From Sodiomyces alkalinus F11 (Eukaryota > Ascomycota > Sordariomycetes > Glomerellales > Plectosphaerellaceae): DNA of 64,000 bases. The stretch is from the NCBI RefSeq assembly GCF_003711515.1, contig NW_021167081.1, positions 2,447,170-2,511,169 of the forward strand. Reading direction: 5' to 3'. The position numbers and the translations under genes are program-made. The notes below the pieces were generated by a model. The model was not told the origin of the DNA. It worked only from the letters and a program-made list of their open reading frames with translations, and searched no databases. Within the stretch, counting starts at the first letter, position 1, and each line of letters opens with the position of its first letter. Of the stretch, positions 12,901 through 24,899 are shown in pieces.

Positions 12901-14830
12901 AGCCTGGATAAATCCCTTATCTATTAGGTTAGTAAGTATTTTCCGTAATACTAAGACTTCTTCTCTCGATATATTATAGAGCGGCCCTTAGGGAAGCGAT
13001 AATTCCTTACTATCGCTTCCGGGTATAAGGTTTACCTTATAGTCGACTTTTAATCGGTATAGCGGTAATTAATTAGCCTTATCGGGCGCGAATAGGTCGC
13101 CGAATTCTTATAATAACTCTTCGGGTATAAAGTCCTTTAGGTCTACTAGTTATTTCTTATATAATGCTTTTTCGATATCCCTTAAGCTTACTCTTTAGAT
13201 TAAGACCTTTTTACCCTTCCATTATAGTTATCGCATAATACCCACGAATATAGATCCCGTAACTAAATGGGCGTCGCGGATAGCTTATACTATAATAGGT
13301 TCCTTTTTATAATAAAGTCGTATATTTAATCTAGCTACTCCGTGGTAAAGCCGTTTATCTTCAGCGTAGTATATTATATCGTTTTATTCTATCCAGGGCT
13401 TCCCGAGGAATACGTCTTAATTAAGCCCGGGTATTATATATACGAATATCCTTTACGGGTAACCGCCGATCTTAAGCTCGTAGATAGCGATCCCCGCGCT
13501 ATTAATAGTCCTAGTAGCTTCCGAGAAGCTATTTAGTAGTCGATTCGTCTCATCGACTAACGGTAATTAGAGTCTTTAAGTAAACTATTTATTTATAATA
13601 GTATAGTAGTTATAACTAGTATTGATATAGGCGAGGATACGCCGTTTATTTACTTTAGCTACTATAAATACCGGGTTATTACTAGTATATACTTTAAATG
13701 CCTCTTACTCCCGCTATATCGCGGCTATTAGCTCTAACGCCTATTTTCGCGTTAAAGCTATTCTTTTTCCGAATCATCTTTACTAGTTAACTCGTCCTTA
13801 CTCTTATTATAATCCTTTATACGAGTCTCCTTAACCTTCTAAACTATATCTTAGTTTTCCTTTAGCTTTTTATAATTCCGCGCGATATACCCCTTCTTAT
13901 TATAGTTATAGGATATCCGAGTCTCTTACATGACCGTCCTATTACTAACACGGTTTAATCCGCTTATCTTTATATCGCTATCGGTATCCTTCTTCGCGGT
14001 TATATAGTCTTAAGCTTATTTATCGTAGTTTTATTCGAACTAATAGCCTTTAAGTTTCCCGGTAATCTCTTACACGCCGTTAACCTATATAGTATAATAC
14101 TTAATAGGAGTTCAGGCGGAGATAAATTTATCTCTAAGTCGCGAAGTAATCGCTCCTTTAAGGAATAAGATCTATATAATAGCTTCCTATTCAGTACTAC
14201 CCGTAAAGGCGATCTATCTTTTAAAATAGGATAGGAAGACGGTAAACGACTTATCGGTTTATTAACGAATCGTGCGTAAGGCTTAGGCGGCCCGTAATTA
14301 TAGATTATATACTAAGCTTATATATTATTCTAGAATAAGTCGCTATCGATTATAAGCTTCTACCGTATCGCGTAGGCCTATACGCTATAATATACTTATT
14401 TCCCTAAGAATTTCGCCGGGCTATCGATAGTCTTACGGCGTATCGCCGTTAAGGTTAGGGCGACTACTGTTATTATCGGCTATAGCGTTAGCGATAGAAT
14501 CGGTAATAGGGTAGACTCTACTAGTATAAGGATTATCGGGGTCTACGAGGGGGCCGGAATATTCAGGTTAAGCGGTGTTAGGTTCTATAAGGCAGGTAAT
14601 CCCAAGAGCCGGGCTACGAGCTATTCGACTAACTAGCGTTATCGCTTATCGGCTTCTTCCCTTACGCGTTATCGGTCCATAAACTAGCGTATTTTCGAGT
14701 AGTAGTCTTATATCGGAGTGAGCCTCGAGTTAATATCGGTATATTATTTATAGAGAGGGCCTAGCCTTACGTTTAGGGCTCGGGTATTTTCTTTAAACCG
14801 TTAGCTTATCTACTCTACGACCTATTTAAT
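10000..14830 (-). pseudogene. gag-pol of gypsy element 1, RIP-degraded
   Basis: Read right to left: capsid-like region with FTVFLSYFKRQIAFTGSTE near 14230; zinc knuckle 13875-13914 (SYNYNKKGYIARNY, Cys and His mostly Tyr); protease near 13620 (NTSYN where the family has DTGxN); RT about 13050-12300 with YIDN at 12529-12540; RNase H about 12250-11700; integrase about 11500-10500, including RFFxPRINKDIRxFIRN near 11300, a zinc-binding remnant, and LTLNNRESSITGFNPFF near 10760. Gag, protease, RT, RNase H, integrase is the gypsy order. No chromodomain is obvious after integrase. Near 14288 about 124 bp of gag are missing, a frameshifting deletion. In-frame TAG/TAA codons are frequent. Confidence 0.9.
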
Positions 14831-14910
14831 TCTAATAGGTTATTAGGCAGTAGCGTTAGGATCCTAATCTATCGCTAGCGTAGCGCGTGGGTATCGTTAA
14901 GTTCTAGATA

Positions 14911-15122
14911 TATAAATAACTAGTTATGGGTCGTAGCACTAAGTAAGATCGTAATAATAGATTACTAGAACTAAGGAGAGAAGAAGGAAAAAGGAGACAA
15001 TCTATAGCGCTAGGCTAGCTATAAGGTAGCGATAACTTAGCGATATAGGTCCGTTAACTAAGCACGTAGTCAGGAGGATCCGGAGTATAGCTGCATCCTT
15101 ATATCGGGCTTAACCCGTAATA
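14911..15122 (-). repeat. LTR B (shared middle) of the gypsy array
   Basis: 212 bp from tataaataac to cccgtaata. It differs from A and C mainly by transitions; for example the terminal CGTAACA has become CGTAATA. It serves as right LTR of element 1 and left LTR of element 2. Confidence 0.9.
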
Positions 15123-15514
15123 TTATCCGTCCCCTTCTCTCTCCGGGGGTTATATAACCGCGCGTCCTTATCGTAGTTCGGCTCCCCCTTACGTCACGGT
15201 AATAAAGGAATAATCGCGTTCCTTTATCTTACCTCGCCCTTACCTTAATATTAAAGAAATCTTAAGTTATTAGCTAACCTTTATATATATACCTACAATA
15301 GTAATATAGGCCTCCCTCGCGTAAATCCTATCTGTAGATATATCGGCCCCGTTTTCCTTATAGGCTTCCTCTTCCTCTATACTTCTCCCTACCTTTAATC
15401 ATAATAATAATAGTAACCGTGATTCCGTATATACTTATTATTCCTTATAGTAATAACTCTCCTAACTCGCCCGTCCTCGGATAGTATTTAGTAATACTAG
15501 CTTAATTTAAAAGC

Positions 15515-16857
15515 TCCCCGTCTAAGGTAAGCCGTTTATCGCCCGCGATTTTCTCGTAAAAACCCCTTCTCTAACTCATATTATTTTATAGACGGTATTA
15601 GCCCCCGGCGATAATAGGCCTAGAAATAGTAATAAGCGCGCCGCCGACGATAATATAGGGATAATACTCTTACGTCTTAAGGCGATACTAACCGTATAAT
15701 AGTTCGCGTTAACGCTATCCCCGCCCCCTAAGAAGAAGAAATCGGCGGGTAGTCGGCCTCCTAAATACCCTCCCGGTAGCGTTTATACTAAGCTATACCT
15801 CCTTTACACGCGCGATATTGCTAATAAAAAGTATAAACGCCTTTATTATAGCTAAACTAATTAGGGGAAGAAATACTACATATACTCTATAAAGTTATAC
15901 TACTATACTCCTTTCCTAATATACCTTAAAGGCTACGTGTAAAGGTTATTCAAGACGGCTACCCTTGTTAATAATAATAAGAAGAACGCCCCCATAAGAC
16001 CTCCTCCCCCTTTAAGATTATAACCGTATCGCTAACGTTTCTTCTAAGAGTAAGAACCGTATCTTAGCGCTTACGCGGCGTTGTAGGATACTCTTATAGC
16101 TAAGGAAGCGATAATAGTAATAGTACCTATAGCTATATATCCCACGGAGGCTCCCGGCACAGTAATCGCGTTAGCCCCTTCTCCTCCTTAGAAGGTCTAA
16201 GAAGAGGTAATACCGTAATTAGCCTTATTACCTTTTCCTAAGGTCGCTAATAAGGTAACTAAACTAGTCTCGCGTCCTCCGGTAATACAGGTCGCTAATA
16301 AGGTAATTACACTAGTCTTTTCTCTTCCCCTTAAAGTTATAGAAAAGATAATATTAGGACTAAACGTAGTACTTCCGGAGGAAGTTATTACTAAGGCGGA
16401 ATAGCTAGCCTTATATCCTCCTTATACGGTTATAAGCGAGGTAATAGTTTCGGGCCCGGTCCCTCCTAATATTATAGCGGAAAAGAATACCCGTCCTACT
16501 ACTCTTACTCCCTTATTAGGGTTAATATTATCAGATAAAGACTCTAAGTGCCTTAGTCTTATAGAGCTAAAGGAGTATACTCGGCTATTTAGGGAAATAC
16601 TTATACTCGGTCACGCTAATAGTATAATTTCCCAACTCTAATACTACATGGAGTATAGGCGGGCTTCTACGTTTACGGGTATAACTATTACTAATACGGT
16701 TATAATCCCCGATAATAGCGATAATAAAGACGATAATAAGATTAAGGAGACGGACTCTAACCTATAGCGGGGCGATAAGGGTAAGACCTTTACGGAAGTC
16801 GATAATCCTAAGGATAATAACTTCGAGGCTAAGGATATCGATCTAGGCTTATATTAA
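15515..16857 (+). pseudogene. Antisense ORF of gypsy element 2 (opposite to gag-pol)
   Basis: Collinear counterpart of the frame at 8630-9978, in the same place and on the same strand relative to gag-pol. It has the same basic patch (KKKKSAGSRPPKYP at 15730-15771), the same Pro/Val-rich middle and the same C-terminal segment, and ends at TAA 16855-16857. Its presence in both copies shows it belongs to the element and was not a one-off insertion. The two copies differ mostly by transitions, and many differences are silent or Gln-to-stop. Function unknown. Confidence 0.65.
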
Positions 16858-16879
16858 GCGTGGCTAAGACGCGGGGCCT

Positions 16880-19800
16880 ATCCGGCCTAAACTAAATCTA
16901 ACTCTTACTCCTTTCCGATTATCGCGATACGATTATTTATATATTAGCTCCTATATTATAATAGCGCGAAGGTATCTAATAGGCTATTATTTATTATTAC
17001 TAAGCCGTATTTCCTTTTAAACTTATTAAGTACCCGCGTTTACGCTAATAGTTCTAGCGGTTCCTATATAGGCTTATAGTATCCTACCTATTATACTAAT
17101 ATCTTATATATTACTCCTCTACCTCGCCTCTTCGTCCTCGCGTAAAGGATTTCCTTAATTTCCTATTCTTTACTATTTGTTACTTCTCGAATAGGCGGTA
17201 ATTAAGGGTTATCTACTACTTATCCCGGAAAAGGGTTATCGCCCGCGCGATATAATAAGTCTACATAGAATTAAGGGTAGATTTATAATAGTACGGCGAC
17301 CTTAACTCTATATAGGCTAAGTACCTTTATAACTCGGTATTTACGGTAAAGCTAATTAAGCTTATAGGATAGTCGCTAAGTCGAGTAATTAGCTAATATT
17401 AGCTAGACTAAGTCGTTAACCTTAAAATATTCGACCGGTATATAATATTAGTTAGTAAACTCCTTATTCCGGAATTATATTAATACGTTTATAGCTTACG
17501 CGAACTTAGTCGCTTCCTATAAGGGTTATAGTAGGCTATAGGCCGCGAATACTCTAAGTTCTAAGGGGGGCTCCTCGGTTATCTAGATCGGGTGAATATA
17601 GTAGCTATATTCTAAGAAAAAGGGACTAAACCCTATTATAGAGCTCTTATAGTTATTAAGGGCTAGTTATACCGTAGGTAATAGGCGATCCTAGTTATCT
17701 TAGGCGTAATAGATAAAATCTTATAAATAGGCTTATACTTCTTAGCTTATACGCTCTATTACTCTATTAGTCTAGGGGTAGTATACTATACTAAGCTTAC
17801 GCGATATTTATATAAGCTTATAAAAATACTTCTAGAACCTACTTATCTAGTTCGAACCTTAGTCACTAATAATTAACCTAGGTATTCTATAAAACCGGAA
17901 ATAGTAGTATAGAAATTATTCCGTGTAAGCTTCGGCTTTTATTATCTCTATTACTTTAATCGGTATAGCTTTAGTTAGATAGCTTCGATATAACGCGGGG
18001 GTTAGGTGGGAGGCGGATAAAGCTACCGCTAACTAAAAGGCTAGGAAGGCTAGCATCTATAATAACCTAAAGGTAACGCGCCTTCTTCTCGTCGGCTAGT
18101 AGCAGGTCCGATATAAAGTCTATTAATAAGTTACTCCGTATTCGTTCTAATACCGGGAGGGGGTATAAAAGGCCTTATTTTGCGTTCCTTATATATACCC
18201 CTTTCCGTAGATATTATAGTTGTAGATAAATTATCGGATATCCTTATTTATCCTCGGCTAGAAAAAGCGATGCGCTACTACGGCGATAGTATTTTTATAT
18301 CCGGGGTATCCTCTAATTACTAAATTATAAATTAACTAAATAATCCTCCCTTATAGCGTTAACCCTTTAGTAGACCTAGGTACCTAAATTCGGTCACGGA
18401 ATAATAATAACCCGACAGTAAATATAGAGTACTCGGCTATTTATAGCTTTAATTCTAATAATAGTAGGAATTATTATTCTTCTCTAGTAACCGCGGATAA
18501 GGCTTCTTAATACTATTGATCGGTTATAAGCGTCTTATCCTATAATCGCTATAATTTTTAATCCGCTTTAAAGATTATTTAACCGTTATTAATATAGCGA
18601 ATACTAGGTAGAATCGCGGTATTAGGGATTAACTAAATAGAATAAAATTACTCTCGCTTATTTATTATATCTTAGGGCTTATCTTACTATTAACGCGAGA
18701 GGGCGTCCGCTATTATATTATCGTTTTCTTTCCGATATTTAAGCACGAAATCGAATTATATAAGCTTACTAGCCTATTAGCTTTCTCGCTTAGTAAATAT
18801 TCGCTTTATTATAAAGTACTTAAGGGCCTTATAATCAGAGAGGACTATAAACTACCTATCGCTAATAAGCTCGGCCTATTATATCGCTAAATAACCTATA
18901 ATCGTTAATATTTCCTTATTATAGATTAACTAATTATATTTTACCCTATTAAGTTTTTAAGAGTAGTATATAACTATATACTAATTTTCGTCCACGTTTT
19001 CTTATATTAGGCTACCCCTAAGGGCGAACCCTAAGTAATCCGTTTTAATAAATATCTTATTTACTACGTCCTACTATTATAGTATCGGTCCTTCTCAAAA
19101 CCTCGCCTTTAGCTCGCGAAAGGCCGTTTCTTCCTTAGGACCCTATTAAAAGGCGTAGTGTTTCTTAGTAAGTATTATTAACGGGGTAGAGATCCCCGTA
19201 AAGTCCTTAATAACGATTAGGTAATAATTTATAAACCCTAAAAACCTTTATACGCCCTTAACCGTTATAGGGGCTTTTTACTCGCGGATAGCTTATAACT
19301 TCTCTAAGTCGTAAAATACGCCCTTTTCCGTAATAACTATAAATCCTAGGTACTTTACTATCTTTACGCTAAACTCGTACTTTAACGGATCTAGGTTTAG
19401 CCTTATATCCGAGAGCGCGCGGAGTACTTACTTTACCTTCGCCTTATAATCGGCCCGACTCCCGCTAAAGTAGACTAAGACGTCGTCGATATAAGCGGTA
19501 ATAAAGTTATCTAGGAAGCGCTATAGCGTCTTCTTATTATATCGCTAGAAAGTTATAGGGGCTTTACTTAGGCGAAACGGGTAGATAAGCTATTTAAAAA
19601 GCCTAAACCGAGTTTAGAATATAGTCTTATATTCGTATACTAAGGCTATCCGAATCTTATAGAAGGTAACGACTATATTAAGCTTTGAAAACTATTTCGC
19701 TTAGCTTAGGTTCTATAATATCTTAGCAATTAAAGGGAATAGGTAACGGTCTCGCTTGATAATCGCGTTTAACGCTTAATAATTATAATGAAAATAAAGC

Positions 19801-21950
19801 CCTCCACCCAGCTTCCTTATAAAGATAATAAGAGCCGCGGCTTCTAAACTAGTAGCACGGATAAATCCCGTATCTATTAGGTTAGTAAGTGTTTTCCGTA
19901 ATACTAAGAGTTCTTCCCTTAATATATTAGAAAGTGGCCCCTAAAGGAGCGATAATTCCTTACTATCGCTTCCGGCTATAAGGTTTACCTTATAGTCGAC
20001 TGTTAATCGGTATAGCGGTAATTAGTTAGCCTTATCGGGCGTAAATAGGTTATTAAATTCTTATAATAGCTCTTTAGGTATAAAGTCCTTCGGGTCTATT
20101 AATTACTTCTTATATAACGCTTTTTCGATATCCCTTAAGCTTACTCCCTAAACTAAGACTTCTTCGCCCTTCCGTTATAATGATCGGATAATACCCGCGA
20201 TCACGGATCTAATAACTAAATAAGCGTCGCGGATAGCTTATACTCTAATACGTTCCTTTTCGTAATAAAATCGGATTCTTAATCCGGTTACTCTAAAATA
20301 AAGCTATTTATCCTTAGCGTAATATATTATATTATTATATTCTATCTATAGCTTTCTAAGGAATATATCTTAATTAAGCCCGGACACTATATATACGAAT
20401 ATCCTTTACGGGTAACCGCTAATCTTAAGCTTATAGATAGCGATCCCCGCGCTACTAATAGTCCCGGTAACTTCCGAGAAGCTATTTAGTAATCGATTCG
20501 TCTTATCGGCTAGTAGTAATTAGAGTCTTTAGGTAAAGTATTCACTTATAGCGGTATAATAGTTATAACTAGTATGAATAAGGGCGAGGATACGCTGTTT
20601 ATTTACTTTAGCTATTATAAATACCGGGGTATTACTAATATATACTTTAACCGCCCCCTAATCTTACCGTATTATAGCTATTAGCTTTAACGCCTATTTT
20701 TATATTAGAGCTATTCTTTTTCCGAGTCGTCCTTATTAGTCGACTCGTCCCCGCTTTTATCGCGATCCTTTAGGCGAGTCTCTTTAACCTTCCGGACTAT
20801 ATCTTAGTTTTCCTTTAGCTTTTTATAGTTCTATATAATATACCCCTTTTTATTATAGTTATAGTATATCCGAGTCTATTACTTCGCCTTCTCGTTACTA
20901 ACACGGTTTACTCCGCCTATCTTCGTATCGCTATCGATCTCCTTCTTCGTAGGTATATAGTCTTAAGGTTATTTATCGTAGTTCCGTTCGAACTAATAAC
21001 CTTTAAGTTTCCCGGCGATCTTTTACACGCCGTTAACCTATATAGTATAGTGGTTAGTAGGGATACGGGTGGAGATAAGCTTATCCCTAAATCGCGTGGT
21101 AATTACTCCTTTAAGGAATACAATCTACGTAGTAGCTTCTTATTTAGTACCGCCAGTAAAGGCGATCTATCTTTTAAAATCTGATAGGACAATAGTAAAC
21201 GACTTATTAGACTATTAACGAATTATACGTAAGGCTTAGGCAACTAGCGATTATTCTATAGGGTTAAGGTAGGTACGATTAAGATACGCTATAAAGCTAT
21301 TAGGGTCTATAAGCTTACCCGGTCCGTTATTTTTATAGTAGGCCGATATAACCTATTATACTTCGGGCCCTAAATAACTATAGATTATATACTAAGCTCG
21401 TATATTATAGTAGAATAGGTCGCTATCGATTATAAGCTTTTACCGTATCACGTAGGCCTATATACTATAGTATACTCGCTTCCCCGAGAACTTCGTAGGG
21501 CTATTAATAGTCTTACGGGGTACCGCCGTTAAGGTCAGGGCGGCCGCTATTATTATTAGCTATAACGCTAGCGATAAAACCGGTAATAGGGTAGATTCTA
21601 CTAGTATAAGGATTATCGGGGTCTATAAGGGAGCCGAAATACTTAAGTGAGGCGGCGTTACGTTTTTAGAGTAAGCGATCCTAGGAGCCGGGCTATAAGC
21701 TATTCGACTAATAGGCGTCATCGCTTATTAGCTTCTTCTCTCGCACGTTATCGGTCTATAAACTAGTGTATTTCCGAGTAATATTCTTATATCGGAGTAA
21801 GCCTTATATTAATATCGGTCTATTGTATATAGAGAGGACCTAGCCTTACGTTTAGGACCTATTTATTTTCTTCGAACCGTTAGTTTCTCTACTCCGCGAC
21901 CTATTTAATTCTAATAGGTCGCTAGGTGGTAGCGTTAGGATCCTAATCTA
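16880..21950 (-). pseudogene. gag-pol of gypsy element 2, RIP-degraded, full-length gag
   Basis: Same domain order as element 1. Gag is complete across 21241-21364 (LNRTYLNPIE, conserved capsid-type sequence). The zinc knuckle at 20826-20868 reads YYNYNKKGYII-NY, exactly the Cys-x2-Cys-x4-His-x4-Cys spacing with each ligand turned into Tyr. The protease motif is HTSYN near 20575. RT keeps YIDD at 19482-19493 followed by VLVYFSGS. Integrase runs about 18500-17400 and carries the 75-bp interruption at 17981-18055. Not functional, but the better of the two copies for reconstructing the family's relationships. Confidence 0.9.
17968..18055. repeat. Short inserted segment with imperfect inverted repeat in element 2
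   Basis: Element 1 reads agatag|tctataataacc; element 2 has about 75 extra bases between these halves (17981-18055). The junction carries an imperfect inverted repeat, ctttagttag (17969-17978) against ctaactaaaag (18029-18039). It could be a very small foldback insertion or filler DNA. Confidence 0.55.
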
Positions 21951-21989
21951 TCGCTAGGGCAATACGTAGGCGTCGCTAAGTTCTAGATA

Positions 21990-22203
21990 TATAAACGACT
22001 AGTTATAGGTCGTGGTACTAAATAAGGTCGTAATAATAGATTATCTAGAACTAAGGAGAGAAAAAGGAAAAAGGAGAAAAGCCTATAATGCTAGGCTAGC
22101 TATAAGGTAATGATAACTTAGCGATATAGGTCCGTTAACTAAGCGCGGAGTCTAGAAGATCCGGAGTATAGCCGGATCCTTATATCGGGGTTAACCCGTA
22201 ACA
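21990..22203 (-). repeat. LTR C (right) of the gypsy array
   Basis: 214 bp from tataaacgact to cccgtaaca. Closest to LTR A in sequence. The 15 bases to its left (agttctagata) match those left of LTR B, as expected for the primer-binding-side internal sequence. Confidence 0.9.
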
Positions 22204-23890
22204 CTAGCATCCTTAGCTCGAGGGTATTATACAGATAGCCTATACTAATAGAACCGCCGATCTAATAGATCTATACCTCGAAGAATCTAAATAACCTTAA
22301 CATTTCGAATTAATAGAACCTCTAGAGCTAACCGATAACACAGGCTCTATATAGGGTCGTAGATTTAAGATATAGCACGTTAAAAAGAATCGCTATTATT
22401 AATAACAGCGCGGCCTCGCTCCTATCCCCGACTATATCATAGAGACCGTTGACCCTACCCTTAAAGATTAGTACGCAGGGCAAAAAGAGGCGAAGGATAT
22501 CGTATTTACTTTAAAGAATCACCTTCAACCGACTAACGCTATCCAGAAATCACTAATTAAACCATAATAGGAAGGATGTATATAAAACGTGTGGCGGATA
22601 CCCTATAATCGTTAGCTTTAAGACTGTATAGAATTATACATAGATTCAGTGATATATAGTATACAGACACTCGATACGAAGGAAGATTAACTCGATAAGC
22701 TTTTTGGGCCTATTAGAAGTATCGCTCTAGAGTAGTTAGAAGCATAGTTTATAGAGATTTTAAGGCTGAAGGAGGACTAGTAACCTACTATTAACGCTAT
22801 TATCATCGAATATACGGTTTAGCTATGGTATAGACAACCCTATAGACTTAATAAGAAGCCTATCGCATTATCGTCTTATATGGCGACCTTCCTAGGAAAA
22901 GAGAAGGAGAGTAAGTAATAGTCAGGAGATTAGGGAGATTAAGAGAAAGAGATAAAGGAGGCTTCTTTAATACTAATAACGAGAGAGTAGATCTACGACT
23001 ACGTTAAGAGAGAAACAAATATTCGCTACTACGCTCCGTGACAGAATTCTCCGAATATTAGCCCTGCACGCCGCTAGGATGGCTTTACGCCCTTAAAAGA
23101 GATAGTAGAACGCTACGACCTTATTATTAAGTCCTAGGATAAAGGTCACTAAAAGAGATTTCGAGAGGACATTAAAAAGAACGTTAAGAAGGCAAAAAAG
23201 AAGGCAAAAGCTAAGTTATAAGAGAAAGATCAGCCTTAGAAAGTATCCAATTTTATAATAATAAGGAAGAGGACTCTAATAGTAACTCTTACGATATATA
23301 TTTTGTCTCTAATTGTATAGGTAAAAATATAGTATTAAATATCTCTTTAATCATGGCTTCGAAGGCCTCTTTAATTAGATCTTCGTCGTCTGGATTATCG
23401 CTAACCTCGCTATCGATATCCTCGCTCCTATAAGCAAAGTAGCAGCTAGTTAGCAGCGACCTTTGTAGTTAGTTCTTAATCGATTCAGGGTCTCCACGGT
23501 ATATAACTAATTAACGCCACTTACTCAAAGACTGTTAGCTGGCTAGTACCGCTATCGTTACATTTTACATAGGTGGTAGCACCTCTAATCTAGTACAGGG
23601 ATACGGCAGGCTATGTCTTAAGGTTATAGATATAAAAGGTCGTCCTTACACCCTTATACTAAAGAACATGGCACTTATAGAAGGATATCCCTTAACCCTC
23701 CTAGCCACACCTAGGTTATAGAAGGATTAGAAAGCTATTTTTATAACCGGCAGAGGTATCTTATTAATAGATTAACGTACCTGCCTACAGTTAAGTAATG
23801 CGAACGGCTAATACGCCCGTAAACTAACCAAAGGTTTGCTATAACGCCTGCGGCAGTATTAATAACAGCTACAGAGTTAATAGTATTAAT
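22204..23890 (+). pseudogene. Copia-type gag and protease remnant
   Basis: A frame starting right at LTR C runs in the plus direction. 22260-22930 is gag-like (AKDIVFTLKNHLQPTNA, then LYIDSVIYSIQTLDTKED, then LSSYMATFLGKEKE). 23520-23830 resembles the retroviral-type protease and following domain of Ty1/copia polyproteins (VTFYIGGSTSNLVQGYGRL, then DIKGRPYTLILKNMALIEG). Integrase does not follow. The left end is cut by the gypsy array, so the true start is missing. RIP is milder here than in neighbours: CA dinucleotides and several stop-free stretches remain. The copia assignment rests on pattern resemblance only. Confidence 0.6.
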
Positions 23891-24440
23891 AGTAGCTGTA
23901 CTAATAATAGCAGCAGAACCTCACGATAAAGGCTTTATAACAGGAACGGGAGCGTTAAAAACAGCCTCCATTATTAAGATCTAGGCTGGTAGCCGCAGGT
24001 AGTAGTATAGAATGAAAAACTACTACTAACGCTACCGTCGAAAACGCCGCCGAAAATCAAGAGGCTACTAACCAAGAGGCATCACGTGGAACGGCTACTA
24101 TGGCCACGGCAGGCACCGTTGTATCTACCGTTATGTCTGCCGTTGACTTTCCCTCTTTAACTACTATTTTACCCTCCTCTTTAATAACGGCACTAATTTT
24201 GCCCTTTTTGATAACCTCTTCTTCTTTGATAACGCCTATTTTTACGCCTCTATCGCCTCTACAGGTAAATAACAATCCTCCCACGATCACCGCTATAAAG
24301 AGCATCTCGGAGTAAATTAACAATGATACCTCCACCGATAATACCGTTATATTAGAATTATTATCCCCTAATTAATCGGTTCTTAAAGAGGAACTAACCA
24401 CTACCACTACTAATACTGCTTAATCTACTAATCTGTAAGC
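23891..24440 (+). pseudogene. Ser/Thr/Ala-rich linker, low complexity
   Basis: The plus frame continues with a long compositionally biased stretch (ATMATAGTVVSTVMSAVDF at 24090-24150, later PLQVNNNPPTITAIKSISE) that is stop-free over 24100-24315, ending in a run of Thr (ELTTTTTNTA, 24391-24420). Such biased linkers separate integrase and RT in fungal copia polyproteins. A 92-codon frame on the opposite strand (24057-24335) is most likely a shadow of this composition. Confidence 0.45.
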
Positions 24441-24899
24441 AGTTGAGTCTATACTATACTGAAGCTGGCCTACTTTATTGTTCGGCACTTTTTGGCAGCC
24501 TGGCGTTCGTAGTAGTACTACCGCCCGGGCCCGTTTTTCGTCTTTTTACGGTATTTTTCGGGCGATATGCTTTCACAGTATATAGCTCTATAAGTCGTAA
24601 AGTGCCTATACTTTCGTTTTATATGCGTTTTATAGTAAATACGGTTATAATCAATTAAGGGCGTTCTATGCGGATCCCCTATATTTTTAACATTTAGACT
24701 ATCCTTTTATATAGTTCTACGGCGCCCGTAAGAATTTTCCTACGCTATTCTAACACTGTTAAAGGTTATATCGCGCCGTCGAGATAGTTAGCTAGCCTAA
24801 TCCGGGGCCGCGGCCTTACCGTAGCTATAATACCGTTAAGCCGTTTTCTGATTTTAGGTATTATCCGCGGGCTCGTCGTATTTACGCTACCTATATACT

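Larger units (their letters stand above)
8030..15122 (-). mobile_element. Tandem gypsy array, element 1 (LTR-internal-LTR)
   Basis: It is bounded by LTR A (8030-8244) and the shared LTR B (14911-15122). Orientation is minus: gag-pol reads right to left, and a purine-rich tract (read on minus: gagggagaggggggga) lies directly inside LTR A, where the polypurine tract should be. It aligns with element 2 almost end to end. Relative to element 2 it lacks about 124 bp inside gag near 14288. LTR ends read TATAAA(C/T) and CGTAACA, consistent with RIP-altered TG...CA termini. Confidence 0.9.
14911..22203 (-). mobile_element. Tandem gypsy array, element 2 (LTR-internal-LTR)
   Basis: It shares LTR B (14911-15122) with element 1 and ends in LTR C (21990-22203). 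The internal region is collinear with element 1, keeps the full gag, and retains an intact RT Asp-Asp pair. It has an extra segment of about 75 bp at 17981-18055 in the integrase region that element 1 lacks. No 5-bp target duplication is visible around the whole array (acggc before LTR A, ctagc after LTR C). Confidence 0.9.

Noticed and set aside
13342..13536. 64-codon plus-strand frame starting ATG
   Set aside because: It lies opposite the protease region of gypsy element 1; the minus strand carries the recognisable domain, so this is a shadow.
24057..24335. 92-codon minus-strand frame with hydrophobic start
   Set aside because: It mirrors a Ser/Thr-rich plus frame that continues on both sides; low-complexity composition alone explains the open frame.
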